A stretch of 64,000 nt of DNA from Hungatella sp. UBA4396 (GTDB lineage Bacteria; Bacillota; Clostridia; Lachnospirales; Lachnospiraceae), in contig DGRE01000031.1 of the NCBI GenBank assembly GCA_002389905.1, positions 1 through 64,000 of the forward strand. The letters are read 5' to 3'. A program made the translations under genes and the position numbers. The notes beneath the pieces are model-generated. The model did not search any database and had not been told where the DNA came from. It was given only the letters and a program-made list of their open reading frames with translations. This document shows positions 1-8,068 of this stretch, one piece after another (the stretch's first letter is position 1; each line of letters begins with the position of its first letter).

Positions 1-1995
1 CGTGACGGAAGACCTCAGGGTCCGGGCGGCCGTACATCCAGAGACGGAGCACCAAAGCCGACCGGTACGCCTATCCAGACAAAGCCCAGCAGCAACAGGG
101 CTACAAAGAATTCGTATAAGAATGACAGATTTGACAAGAGAGACAAAGAAGACGGAACAAAGGGAAGAACCGCGGCAAAGGGCGGAAAGGGCTTAAAGAC
201 TGCGATCCAGCCTCCGGTTCATGCAGAGCCTAAGGTAGAGGAAATCAAGACCATCATCCTTCCTGATATTTTGACCATAAAGGAACTGGCTGAAAAGATG
301 AAGCTTCAGCCCTCAGCTATCGTAAAGAAGCTGTTTTTACAGGGAAAGATCGTCACCCTCAACACAGAAATCGACTATGATCAGGCAGAAGAGATTGCCA
401 TGGAATACAATGTGCTCTGTGAAAAAGAAATCAAAGTGGATGTGATCGAAGAACTGTTAAAAGAGGATGAAGAGAATGAAACAGATATGAGTACCAGACC
501 ACCGGTAGTCTGCGTTATGGGTCACGTTGACCACGGTAAAACTTCTCTTCTCGATGCTATCCGCCAGAGCAATGTGACCTCCAGAGAGGCAGGCGGAATC
601 ACCCAGCACATCGGTGCTTATACCGTTGAAATCAACGGACAGAAGATCACATTCCTGGATACTCCGGGACATGAGGCCTTTACTGCCATGCGTATGAGAG
701 GCGCCCAGTCTACAGATATCGCAATCCTTGTGGTAGCTGCCGATGACGGCGTTATGCCTCAGACCGTGGAAGCTATTAACCATGCCAGAGCAGCAGGTGT
801 TGAGATCATCGTTGCCATCAACAAGGTGGATAAACCAAGCGCCAACATTGACCGCGTAAAGCAGGAAATGTCCGAGCATGAGCTGATTCCTGAAGATTGG
901 GGCGGAAGCACTGTATTTGTACCGGTTTCTGCACATACTAAGGAAGGGATCAAGGAACTTCTGGAAATGATTCTACTTACCGCAGAGGTAAAAGAATTAA
1001 AGGCCAACCCTGACCGCCGGGCAAGAGGACTGATTATCGAAGCAGAGCTTGATAAGGGTAAGGGTCCGGTTGCAACCGTGCTGGTACAGAAGGGAACCCT
1101 TCAGGTAGGCGATACCGTTGCAGCAGGTTCCTGCTATGGTAAGGTCCGCGCCATGATGGATGACAAGGGCCGCAGAGTAAAAGAGGCAGGTCCTTCCACA
1201 CCGGTTGAGATTTTAGGCTTAAATGACGTTCCCAACGCAGGAGAGGTTCTGGTTGAAACGGAAAGTGAAAAAGAAGCGAGAAGCTTTGCGGAAACATTTA
1301 TTTCCGAGGGCAAGAATAAGCTTCTGGAAGATACAAAGGCAAAGCTGTCTCTGGATGACTTGTTCAGCCAGATTAAGGCAGGAAATGTAAAAGAGCTTCC
1401 TCTGATTGTCAAGGCAGACGTACAGGGTTCTGTAGAAGCGGTAAAACAGAGTCTTGTAAGGCTTTCCAATGAAGAGGTTATGGTTAAGGTAATCCACGGA
1501 GGCGTAGGTGCTATCAATGAATCAGACGTTTCCCTGGCTTCCGCTTCAAATGCCATTATTATCGGCTTTAACGTAAGGCCGGATGTGACAGCCAAATCCA
1601 TCGCAGATCGTGAAAAGGTGGATATGAGGCTTTATAAAGTAATTTACCAGGCAATCGAGGACGTGGAAGCGGCCATGAAGGGCATGCTTGATCCTATATT
1701 TGAAGAAAAGATCATCGGTCACGCCATAGTGCGCCAGACCTTTACGGCTTCCGGTGTAGGTACCATCGCAGGTTCCTATATCATGGATGGAAAATTCCAG
1801 AGAGGCTGCAGCGTCCGTATCACCCGCAATGGGGTAAAGATTTACGACGGTCCCCTTGTTTCCTTAAAGAGATTTAAGGATGATGTAAAAGAGGTTGCAA
1901 CTGGCTACGAATGCGGTCTTGTGTTTGAAAAGTTTAACGATCTTCAGGAAGATGATATGATCGAAGCATATGCTATGGTGGAGGTTCCCCGCTAG
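1..1995 (+). CDS. infB: translation initiation factor IF-2 (5' end missing)
   Basis: This is the GTPase that brings initiator fMet-tRNA to the 30S subunit. The reading frame is open from the first base, so the gene begins upstream of the window. The visible part opens with a basic, low-complexity linker, then the IF2-N helical domain (ILTIKELAEKMKLQPS), then the G domain with G1 GHVDHGKTS, G3 DTPGHE and G4 NKVD, followed by the beta-barrel and C-terminal domains ending in EAYAMVEVPR. A TTG at 271 could be mistaken for a start, but the linker upstream is coding in the same frame. It heads the conserved infB-rbfA-nrnA-truB-ribF order. The identity is secure; only the N-terminus is not seen. Confidence 0.97.
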   Translation, partial: RDGRPQGPGGRTSRDGAPKPTGTPIQTKPSSNRATKNSYKNDRFDKRDKEDGTKGRTAAKGGKGLKTAIQPPVHAEPKVEEIKTIILPDILTIKELAEKMKLQPSAIVKKLFLQGKIVTLNTEIDYDQAEEIAMEYNVLCEKEIKVDVIEELLKEDEENETDMSTRPPVVCVMGHVDHGKTSLLDAIRQSNVTSREAGGITQHIGAYTVEINGQKITFLDTPGHEAFTAMRMRGAQSTDIAILVVAADDGVMPQTVEAINHARAAGVEIIVAINKVDKPSANIDRVKQEMSEHELIPEDWGGSTVFVPVSAHTKEGIKELLEMILLTAEVKELKANPDRRARGLIIEAELDKGKGPVATVLVQKGTLQVGDTVAAGSCYGKVRAMMDDKGRRVKEAGPSTPVEILGLNDVPNAGEVLVETESEKEARSFAETFISEGKNKLLEDTKAKLSLDDLFSQIKAGNVKELPLIVKADVQGSVEAVKQSLVRLSNEEVMVKVIHGGVGAINESDVSLASASNAIIIGFNVRPDVTAKSIADREKVDMRLYKVIYQAIEDVEAAMKGMLDPIFEEKIIGHAIVRQTFTASGVGTIAGSYIMDGKFQRGCSVRITRNGVKIYDGPLVSLKRFKDDVKEVATGYECGLVFEKFNDLQEDDMIEAYAMVEVPR

Positions 1996-1999
1996 GAAC

Positions 2000-2130
2000 C
2001 TGCCGCCAGGGCAGTAAAGAGGAAGCGCCCTGCGGGCATACCTTAATGTCCTGGGAAACCGGACAATAAAGAGGAAGCGCCCTGCGGGCATACCTTCATG
2101 CCCTGAAAACATGGGCAATAAAGAGGAAAG
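2000..2130 (+). repeat. 52-bp tandem repeat with covarying hairpins between infB and rbfA
   Basis: A block beginning TAAAGAGGAA recurs at 2015, 2067 and 2119, exactly 52 bp apart. The first two copies are identical over 30 bases (2015-2044 and 2067-2096). The third runs into the rbfA ribosome binding site. Each copy is preceded by a short stem: CTGCC/GGCAG (2000-2004 with 2010-2014), TGTCC/GGACA (2047-2051 with 2061-2065) and TGCCC/GGGCA (2099-2103 with 2113-2117). The stem sequences differ while pairing is kept. A second stem, GCCC-TGC-GGGC, lies inside the first two copies. Confidence 0.85.
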
Positions 2131-2137
2131 GAACATC

Positions 2138-2500
2138 ATGCGCAAAAACAGCATAAAGAATACAAGAATTAACATGGAAATCCAGAAGGAACTGAGTGAA
2201 ATCATCCGTCTGGAAATCAAAGATCCAAGAATCCCGCCCATGACCACCGTGGTTTCTGCTCAGGTAACTCCTGACCTTAAATACTGCAAGGCATACATCA
2301 GTATTCTGGGAGATGAGGAAGCAGGAAAATCGGCTATTGAGGGCTTGAAAAGTGCAGAAGGCTATATCCGCCGTGAACTGGCCAGAAGAGTCAATCTGCG
2401 CAACACACCTGAGATTAAATTCATTCTGGACCAGTCCATTGAATATGGAGTGAACATGTCCAGACTGATTGACGAGGTTACCAAAGATATCAAAGATTGA
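2138..2500 (+). CDS. rbfA: 30S ribosome-binding factor RbfA
   Basis: RbfA is a small KH-fold factor needed for late 30S maturation and 16S 5'-end processing. The 120-residue product has the family features: a start near MRKNSIKNTRINMEIQKEL, then IKDPRIPPMTTVVSAQVTPD and the C-terminal helix region ending VTKDIKD. I chose the ATG at 2138 because AGAGGAAAGG lies just upstream; an in-frame ATG at 2111 would add nine residues inside the repeat leader. It lies between infB and nrnA, its usual place in Firmicutes. The leader carries the third copy of a 52-bp repeat, so translation could be influenced by the local hairpins (inference). Confidence 0.95.
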   Translation: MRKNSIKNTRINMEIQKELSEIIRLEIKDPRIPPMTTVVSAQVTPDLKYCKAYISILGDEEAGKSAIEGLKSAEGYIRRELARRVNLRNTPEIKFILDQSIEYGVNMSRLIDEVTKDIKD

Positions 2501-2512
2501 GGAGGTTCCCCT

Positions 2513-3463
2513 ATGAGTATCCTTGATACAATGCTGGAAGATGTAAAAACTGTGGCCATTACCGGCCACATCCGCCCGGATGGGGACTGTGTAGGCTCCT
2601 GTCTGGCTGCCTATAATTATCTGGCTGAAAACCATCCGGAGGTGGAGGCTGTGGTTCATTTGGAGGAACCTCCGGTGAAGTTTGATTACCTCATGAATTT
2701 TGACCGTATTGTTACCGATTTTTCCGATGACAGGGAATATGATCTTTGTATCTGCCTTGACAGCGGTGACGTGCAGCGTTTGGGAGAGGGTGTAAAGTTC
2801 CTTAAAACAGCGAAAAAAAGCCTTTGTGTGGACCATCACATCACCAATTCCAGGTATGCGAAAGAAAATATTGTCCAGGACAGAGCCAGCTCCACCTGTG
2901 AGGTGCTTTACGGTCTCTTTGATGAAAACAGGATCAGCAAGGCGGTGGCAGAGTGCATTTTTACCGGAATCATTCACGATACAGGGGTATTTAAGTATGA
3001 CACCACCTCTCCAAAGACCATGGAAATTGCCGGAAAGATGATGGGGAAGGGAATTGACTTCCCTAAAATTATTGACGACAGCTTTTTCAGAAAGTCTTAT
3101 ATTCAGAACCAGATTTTAGGAAGAGCCCTGTTAGAAAGCATTACCTTCCACAACGGACGCTGCATTTTCAGCGCCATAAGCAAGAAGGATATGGATTTTT
3201 ACGGAGTTGCCAGTGAGGATATGGATGGAATCATTGACCAGCTGAGGGTGACTGAAGGGGTGGAATGCGCTATATTCATGTATGAAACCTCCTGCCGGGA
3301 ATATAAGGTGAGCCTTCGCTCCACCACAGATCTTGATGTGAGCAGGATTGCCGTTTACTTTGGCGGCGGCGGTCATAAAAAGGCGGCCGGCTGTACCATG
3401 GCGGGAAGCGTTCACGATGTAGTTAACAATCTGTCGGATCAGATTGTAAAACAGCTCAAATAG
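2513..3463 (+). CDS. nrnA: DHH-family oligoribonuclease / pAp phosphatase NrnA
   Basis: This enzyme degrades short RNA oligonucleotides (nanoRNA) and in many species also removes the 3' phosphate from pAp. The 316-residue protein shows the phosphoesterase signature: GHIRPDGDCVGS near residue 18 (metal-binding DGD), CLDSGD near residue 82, the defining DHH in VDHHITNS near residue 105, and the C-terminal DHHA1 motif GGGGHKKAAG near residue 290. A strong GAGGAGG site precedes the ATG. It is the third gene of the infB operon, 12 bases after rbfA and 12 bases before truB. It acts in the cytoplasm. Which of the two activities dominates cannot be read from sequence. Confidence 0.93.
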   Translation: MSILDTMLEDVKTVAITGHIRPDGDCVGSCLAAYNYLAENHPEVEAVVHLEEPPVKFDYLMNFDRIVTDFSDDREYDLCICLDSGDVQRLGEGVKFLKTAKKSLCVDHHITNSRYAKENIVQDRASSTCEVLYGLFDENRISKAVAECIFTGIIHDTGVFKYDTTSPKTMEIAGKMMGKGIDFPKIIDDSFFRKSYIQNQILGRALLESITFHNGRCIFSAISKKDMDFYGVASEDMDGIIDQLRVTEGVECAIFMYETSCREYKVSLRSTTDLDVSRIAVYFGGGGHKKAAGCTMAGSVHDVVNNLSDQIVKQLK

Positions 3464-3475
3464 GAGACAGGAATT

Positions 3476-4381
3476 ATGGCGGATGGCATCGTCAATGTAT
3501 ATAAAGAAAAAGGATTTACCTCTCATGACGTTGTGGCGAAAATGAGAGGTATTTTAAAGCAAAAAAAGATAGGACATACAGGGACTCTGGACCCCATGGC
3601 AGAGGGCGTTCTTCCCGTGTGTCTGGGAAAGGGCACAAAGCTGTGTGACATGCTGACGGACAGGTCTAAAACCTATGAGGCAGTTCTGCTTTTAGGCATG
3701 GAAACAGATACCCAGGATACCACAGGGGCAGTGCTGTCCCAAAGTGAGGCACATGTAAGTGAGGATCAGGTAAGAGAGGCTGTTTTAAGCTTTTTGGGCC
3801 ATTACGATCAGATTCCGCCCATGTATTCTGCTTTAAAGGTGGATGGAAAAAAGCTTTATGAGCTTGCCAGGGCAGGAAAAGAAGTGGAACGGAAGGCCAG
3901 GCCAGTGGAGATTCTGGAAATCAGGGTGGATAAGATAGACCTTCCCAGAGTCACCATGACCGTGTCCTGTTCCAAGGGAACCTATATCAGAACTCTTTGC
4001 TACGACATCGGCAGAAAGCTGGGCTGCGGCGGCTGCATGGAGTCCCTTTTAAGGACCAGGGTTTCAGGCTTTTGCCTGGAGGACAGCCTGACCTTAAAGC
4101 AGATTGAGGAGCTTCGTGACGAAGGAACCCTGGGAAACCATATCCTTCCTGTGGATGAGGTCTTTTCCGGGTATCCCGCGGTCTATATGAAACCGGATTA
4201 TGATAAGCTGGTCCACAACGGCAATCCCTTTTACTTAGACCAGCTTCAGGACAAGGTGAGCCTGGATCAAGAGCTGGTGCGGGTCTATGACAGCGGGCGC
4301 CAGTTTATAGGGGTTTACCGGCCTGACAGGGAGACAAAGCTTTTTAAACCTCAAAAGGTATTTCTGGGAGGGAGAGAATGA
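3476..4381 (+). CDS. truB: tRNA pseudouridine(55) synthase TruB
   Basis: TruB converts U55 of the T-loop to pseudouridine in nearly all tRNAs. The 301-residue protein carries the catalytic motif GHTGTLDPMAEGVLP, in which the Asp is the nucleophile, near residues 36-50. It also has YEAVLLLGMETDTQDTTG, the PPMYSALKVDGKKLYELAR segment and the CSKGTYIRTLCYDIG motif typical of the family. The C-terminal extension (about residues 225-301) is PUA-like. The start is an ATG after TAGGAGACAGG. The stop overlaps the ribF start by four bases, which indicates translational coupling. Confidence 0.96.
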   Translation: MADGIVNVYKEKGFTSHDVVAKMRGILKQKKIGHTGTLDPMAEGVLPVCLGKGTKLCDMLTDRSKTYEAVLLLGMETDTQDTTGAVLSQSEAHVSEDQVREAVLSFLGHYDQIPPMYSALKVDGKKLYELARAGKEVERKARPVEILEIRVDKIDLPRVTMTVSCSKGTYIRTLCYDIGRKLGCGGCMESLLRTRVSGFCLEDSLTLKQIEELRDEGTLGNHILPVDEVFSGYPAVYMKPDYDKLVHNGNPFYLDQLQDKVSLDQELVRVYDSGRQFIGVYRPDRETKLFKPQKVFLGGRE

Positions 4382-5334
4382 TGAAGTATATAACCGGAAC
4401 CAGAGATTTTCAGATCGATGAGCCTTCGGTGGTAACCATTGGAAAGTTTGACGGACGCCACAGGGGCCACCAGAAGCTGTTGAGGCGGATGGCAGAAGTA
4501 AAAGCAGAAAAAGGCTATAAAACTGCGGTGTTTACTTTTGACATGTCACCTAATACCCTGGTGTCGGGAGGCCCTCAGAAGGTTATCACCACCAACCTGG
4601 AGAGAAAGAACAACTTAGAGAAGGTGGGCATTGATTATCTGGTGGAGTATCCCTTTACAGGGGAAACAGCCCGGATGGCCCCGGAGGAATTTGTCAGGTT
4701 CGTCCTTGTGGAACAGATGAATGCCAGGGTCATTGTGGTGGGAACTGACTGTTCCTTTGGTTACCGGGGAGCAGGCAATGCGGACAGCCTTTTGCGCTGG
4801 AAGGACCGGTACGGCTATGATCTGATCGTCATTCCCAAGGAAAAGGATGACCAGAGGGATATCAGCAGCACCTATATCCGGGAGCAGCTTGACAAGGGAA
4901 ATATAGAAAAGGCCAACGAGCTTTTAGGACAGCCCTATGCCATACACGGGATTGTTGTCCACGGAAACCACATAGGAGGAAGTGTTCTTGGCTTTCCCAC
5001 TGCCAACATTCTTCCTCCCCCTGAAAAGCACCTTCCTATCTTTGGTGTATACGTGTCCAAGGTATATGTAAATGGTACTTATTACGGCGGGGTCACCAAT
5101 ATCGGAAGAAAGCCTACGGTGGAAGGAAATTCTCCTGTCGGCGCTGAAACCTTTATCTATGGTTTAAACCAGGATATTTATGGAAAGACTATAGAAGTAC
5201 AGCTTTTGCATTTCATCCGCCCGGAGCGGAGATTTGAAGGGCTGGAGGAATTGAAGGCGCAGATTGGGAAGGACAAGGAATACGGGATGCAGTACTTAAA
5301 GACTCTGTCGGATTCTCAGATCAACGGCGCTTAA
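4378..5334 (+). CDS. ribF: bifunctional riboflavin kinase / FAD synthetase RibF
   Basis: RibF phosphorylates riboflavin to FMN and adenylylates FMN to FAD in the cytoplasm. The N-terminal nucleotidyltransferase domain has IGKFDGRHRGHQKLL (a HxGH-type motif) near residues 21-35 and the later ISSTYIREQL motif. The C-terminal kinase domain starts near residue 180 with GNHIGGSVLGFPTANI and continues with GVYVSKVYVNG and GVTNIGRKPT. The length (318) is usual. Two adjacent ATGs are available (4378 and 4381); the first overlaps the truB stop and both lie behind GGGAGGGAG. It ends the translation/RNA operon. Confidence 0.95.
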   Translation: MMKYITGTRDFQIDEPSVVTIGKFDGRHRGHQKLLRRMAEVKAEKGYKTAVFTFDMSPNTLVSGGPQKVITTNLERKNNLEKVGIDYLVEYPFTGETARMAPEEFVRFVLVEQMNARVIVVGTDCSFGYRGAGNADSLLRWKDRYGYDLIVIPKEKDDQRDISSTYIREQLDKGNIEKANELLGQPYAIHGIVVHGNHIGGSVLGFPTANILPPPEKHLPIFGVYVSKVYVNGTYYGGVTNIGRKPTVEGNSPVGAETFIYGLNQDIYGKTIEVQLLHFIRPERRFEGLEELKAQIGKDKEYGMQYLKTLSDSQINGA

Positions 5335-5364
5335 ACTATGATTTTTTAAAAAAGGAAAGTGCAT

Positions 5365-6408
5365 ATGACTGATAAGGCATGGAAGGTACTGGGTTTTGCC
5401 ATTGCATGGGGCAGCGCCGCATGGATAGGCACAGCAGAGGTACACGCCGCCGGATCAGAGACTTCTTTTAAGACCGGTTCTCCTGTAGCGGGAATTGAGG
5501 TCGCCATGGATCGGTATCAGAAATCCATGAAGGAGAAGTCGACTGAGGCCTCGGCCGGTCTTACGCAGGAAAAAATGAAGTACGGGACATTTCGCTCCAT
5601 GTTTCAGAACCTTGGAGTTGCTGTTGTGGATGAGTCCCTAAATATCAGAAAAGAACCAAAGAACGATGCAGAAATCGTAGGGAAATTAAAAAGTCATGCC
5701 GGCGGCGATGTGCTGTCGGAAGAAAACGGCTGGTATCAGATAAAATCAGGGCAGGTAACCGGGTATGTATATGGGAAATACCTTGCTACCGGGAAAGAAG
5801 CTAAGGCCATCGCTTATTATGACATGAAGCTGCTGGTCCGGGTGGATACCCCTGCCCTCAGGGTCCGCAGCGGGCCCAGCACCAGCTCCCAGATACTGGG
5901 AGGAATCTCCCAGGGAGAAACCTATCCCTTTATCTCCGAGGCAAACGGCTGGGCCCAGATCGATTATAAGGGCCAAAGAGCCTATGTCTATTTGCCGGAA
6001 AATGCCACCGTTGCATATACCATACCGGAAGCGGAGAAAAGCAGTGATCTTCGAAGCCGGGTGGTAAACTATGCGGTGGGATTTGTAGGAAAGCCTTACC
6101 AGTGGGGAGGCACAGATCCCAATACAGGAGCGGATTGCTCCGGCTTCATCCAGTATGTTATGAAGAATGGGGCGGGAATCCGTCTGGACCGTACCTCCAG
6201 GCAGCAGGCCAGGGAGGGGGCTTCGGTGCCGGCCTCAGGCATGGAACCGGGAGATCTGCTGTTTTATGCCAGCGGCAGGGAAATCGACCATGTGGCTATG
6301 TATATTGGGAAAGGAAAAATCGTCCATGCGGCCAACAGGCGCAGCGGGATTAAAATATCCTCCTGGAATTACAGAAAGCCCGTCACCGTGCGCAGGGTCA
6401 TTCCCTGA
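5365..6408 (+). CDS. secreted SH3b-NlpC/P60 cell-wall endopeptidase
   Basis: This is probably an exported gamma-D-glutamyl-diamino-acid endopeptidase acting on peptidoglycan stem peptides. The N-terminus has a signal peptide (hydrophobic residues about 7-24, likely cut after VHA). Two bacterial SH3 repeats follow: one near residues 85-145 with LNIRKEPKNDAEIVGKL, and one near 153-215 with LRVRSGPSTSSQILGGI. The C-terminal NlpC/P60 domain has the catalytic Cys at about 258 (GADCSGF), the His at about 309 (DHVAMYIG) and an HAA motif after it. I prefer the ATG at 5365 over a GTG six bases upstream because AAAGGAAAG is better spaced. It may be co-transcribed with ribF or have its own promoter. Confidence 0.9.
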   Translation: MTDKAWKVLGFAIAWGSAAWIGTAEVHAAGSETSFKTGSPVAGIEVAMDRYQKSMKEKSTEASAGLTQEKMKYGTFRSMFQNLGVAVVDESLNIRKEPKNDAEIVGKLKSHAGGDVLSEENGWYQIKSGQVTGYVYGKYLATGKEAKAIAYYDMKLLVRVDTPALRVRSGPSTSSQILGGISQGETYPFISEANGWAQIDYKGQRAYVYLPENATVAYTIPEAEKSSDLRSRVVNYAVGFVGKPYQWGGTDPNTGADCSGFIQYVMKNGAGIRLDRTSRQQAREGASVPASGMEPGDLLFYASGREIDHVAMYIGKGKIVHAANRRSGIKISSWNYRKPVTVRRVIP

Positions 6409-6430
6409 CAGGAAAGCGAAGATATGAATA

Positions 6431-6482
6431 AAAAATACAGGCAGACATCCTTTTGTATCGGAAGTCTGCCTGTATTTTTTTT
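6431..6482. terminator. bidirectional terminator between the NlpC gene and livF
   Basis: Arms at 6431-6446 and 6464-6479 form a 16-bp stem centred on GCAGAC/GTCTGC. A-rich sequence lies on the left and a run of T on the right, so it can end transcription from both converging genes. Confidence 0.9.
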
Positions 6483-6501
6483 GTATAGAAAAGCTAAGGC
6501 T

Positions 6502-7215
6502 TTATGCTTTTGAGGCCTTTCCCAGATAAGCCGCTTTTACCGATTCATCTGCCAGCAGTTCTTTTCCGGACCCTGTCAAGGTAATCCGTCCGGTTTCCAG
6601 TACATAGCCAACGTCAGCGGTGTGAAGGGCCATATTTGCATTCTGTTCGATAAGAAGCACAGTCACGCCCCTTTTGTTGATCTCTTTAATGATGGAGAAA
6701 ATATTTTTTACGATCAGAGGAGCCAGGCCCAGGGAAGGTTCATCCATCATCAGGATCTTTGGCTGACTCATTAAGGCCCTGGCAACGGCCAGCATCTGCT
6801 GCTCGCCGCCGGAAAGAGTTCCGGAAAGCTGCCAGCTTCTCTCTTTTAACCGGGGAAATAAATCGTAAACCCAGTCAATGTCCTCCTGGAGGTCGTCATT
6901 TCTCAAATAAGCGCCTATTTTAATGTTTTCAATGACAGTCATATCCGGGAATACCCGCCGTCCTTCGGGAACCAGGGCAATGCCCTTTGACACGATGTCC
7001 GTGGTATCCAATCCGATCAGTTCCTGCCCGTCTAAGGTAATGCTGCTTCCTGCAGCCGGCTTTGTCAGGCCTACGATGGAGCGGAGGGTGGTGCTCTTTC
7101 CGGCTCCGTTGGCTCCGATTAAGGTAACGATGCTCTTATCCGGCACTTCAAAGGAAATGCCCTTTACAGCCTCAATACCGCCGTAATTCACTCTTAAATT
7201 ATCAATCTTCAGCAT
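6502..7215 (-). CDS. livF: branched-chain amino acid ABC transporter ATPase LivF
   Basis: This is the second ATP-binding subunit of the high-affinity Leu/Ile/Val importer, on the cytoplasmic side of the membrane. The 237-residue protein has Walker A GANGAGKST near residue 33, the ABC signature LSGGEQQML near 137 and Walker B ILMMDEPSLGLAP near 155. It also has the LivF-type segment GIALVPEGRRVFPDMTVIEN. Its start overlaps the end of livG by 14 bases. It is the last gene of a five-gene minus-strand operon and ends at a strong bidirectional terminator. The substrate is inferred from family and the complete gene set; related cassettes can carry other amino acids or amides. Confidence 0.94.
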   Translation of the reverse strand: MLKIDNLRVNYGGIEAVKGISFEVPDKSIVTLIGANGAGKSTTLRSIVGLTKPAAGSSITLDGQELIGLDTTDIVSKGIALVPEGRRVFPDMTVIENIKIGAYLRNDDLQEDIDWVYDLFPRLKERSWQLSGTLSGGEQQMLAVARALMSQPKILMMDEPSLGLAPLIVKNIFSIIKEINKRGVTVLLIEQNANMALHTADVGYVLETGRITLTGSGKELLADESVKAAYLGKASKA

Positions 7216-8068
7216 CGTCGCTCACCCCCAGATATGCTTCAATTACACGTTCGTTGTTCTGGATTTCCGCCGGTGTGCCCTGTGCAATCAGCTTGCCGAA
7301 ATCAAGAACGTAAATGCGGTCTGAAATCTGCATAACCAGATCCATGTGGTGCTCAATCATGAATACGGTAAGCTTGTAGGATTTGCGGATCTGTGTGATG
7401 AAATCCGTCAATTCCTGGGTCTCCTGGGGATTCATGCCTGCTGCCGGCTCATCAAGGAGCAGAAGCTTTGGCTCTGTTGCCAGTGCTCTGGCGATCTCCA
7501 GACGCCTTTGGAGTCCGTAGGGAAGGGAAGAAGCGATCTCATCCTTTAAGTGAAGCAGGCCCTGTTCTTCCAGCAGATCGGCAGCTTCCTGGCGCATCCG
7601 TTTTTCCTCTTTATAGTTTAGGCGGAGAGCCGCGGAGATCACGTTCTGCTTTGCCCTCATGTGCTTTGCAATGAGCACGTTGTCAAATACCGTAAGCTGG
7701 CCGAAGAGGCGGATGTTCTGGAAGGTACGGGCAATACCCTTTTGTGTGATCACATCCGGCGTATTTCTTACCACTGTAATGGGTGTTGGAGTTACTTCCC
7801 CTAAGTAGGCTTTCTGCATTTTCCCCTGGGGAGTATTGGAGAGAATGGTTTCTCCCATAAAATCCACCTGTCCGAAGGTGGGCTCATAAATACCGGTAAC
7901 ACAGTTGAAGGCAGTTGTCTTTCCGGCTCCGTTGGGTCCGATGAGGGCTACGATCTCTCCCTGGTTCACATCAAGGGTCAAGCCGTTTACCGCCACAACT
8001 CCGCCGAACTGCATGGTTACATCCTGCATGTGGAGCACGTTTACAGCCGTTTTATCTGCTGATGACAT
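7202..8068 (-). CDS. livG: branched-chain amino acid ABC transporter ATPase LivG
   Basis: This is the first ATP-binding subunit of the importer. The 288-residue protein has Walker A GPNGAGKTT near residue 43, signature LPYGLQRRLEIARAL near 177 and Walker B LLLLDEPAAGMNP near 201. The C-terminal extension ending EAYLGV is characteristic of LivG and BraF. An insertion of about 25 residues after FMGETILSN, before the GIARTFQNIRLF motif, makes it longer than the usual 255 residues. Its start codon abuts the livM stop (shared base at 8068), so the two genes are probably translationally coupled. Confidence 0.94.
   Translation of the reverse strand: MSSADKTAVNVLHMQDVTMQFGGVVAVNGLTLDVNQGEIVALIGPNGAGKTTAFNCVTGIYEPTFGQVDFMGETILSNTPQGKMQKAYLGEVTPTPITVVRNTPDVITQKGIARTFQNIRLFGQLTVFDNVLIAKHMRAKQNVISAALRLNYKEEKRMRQEAADLLEEQGLLHLKDEIASSLPYGLQRRLEIARALATEPKLLLLDEPAAGMNPQETQELTDFITQIRKSYKLTVFMIEHHMDLVMQISDRIYVLDFGKLIAQGTPAEIQNNERVIEAYLGVSDDAED

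Noticed and set aside
2015..2130. Regular repeats that could suggest a CRISPR array
   Set aside because: Only two full copies plus a partial one, spacing set by a tandem 52-bp unit, paired stems between copies, and no cas genes.
2096..2977. Long minus-strand open frame of 293 codons opposite rbfA and nrnA
   Set aside because: Shadow of two clear conserved genes; no recognisable domain.
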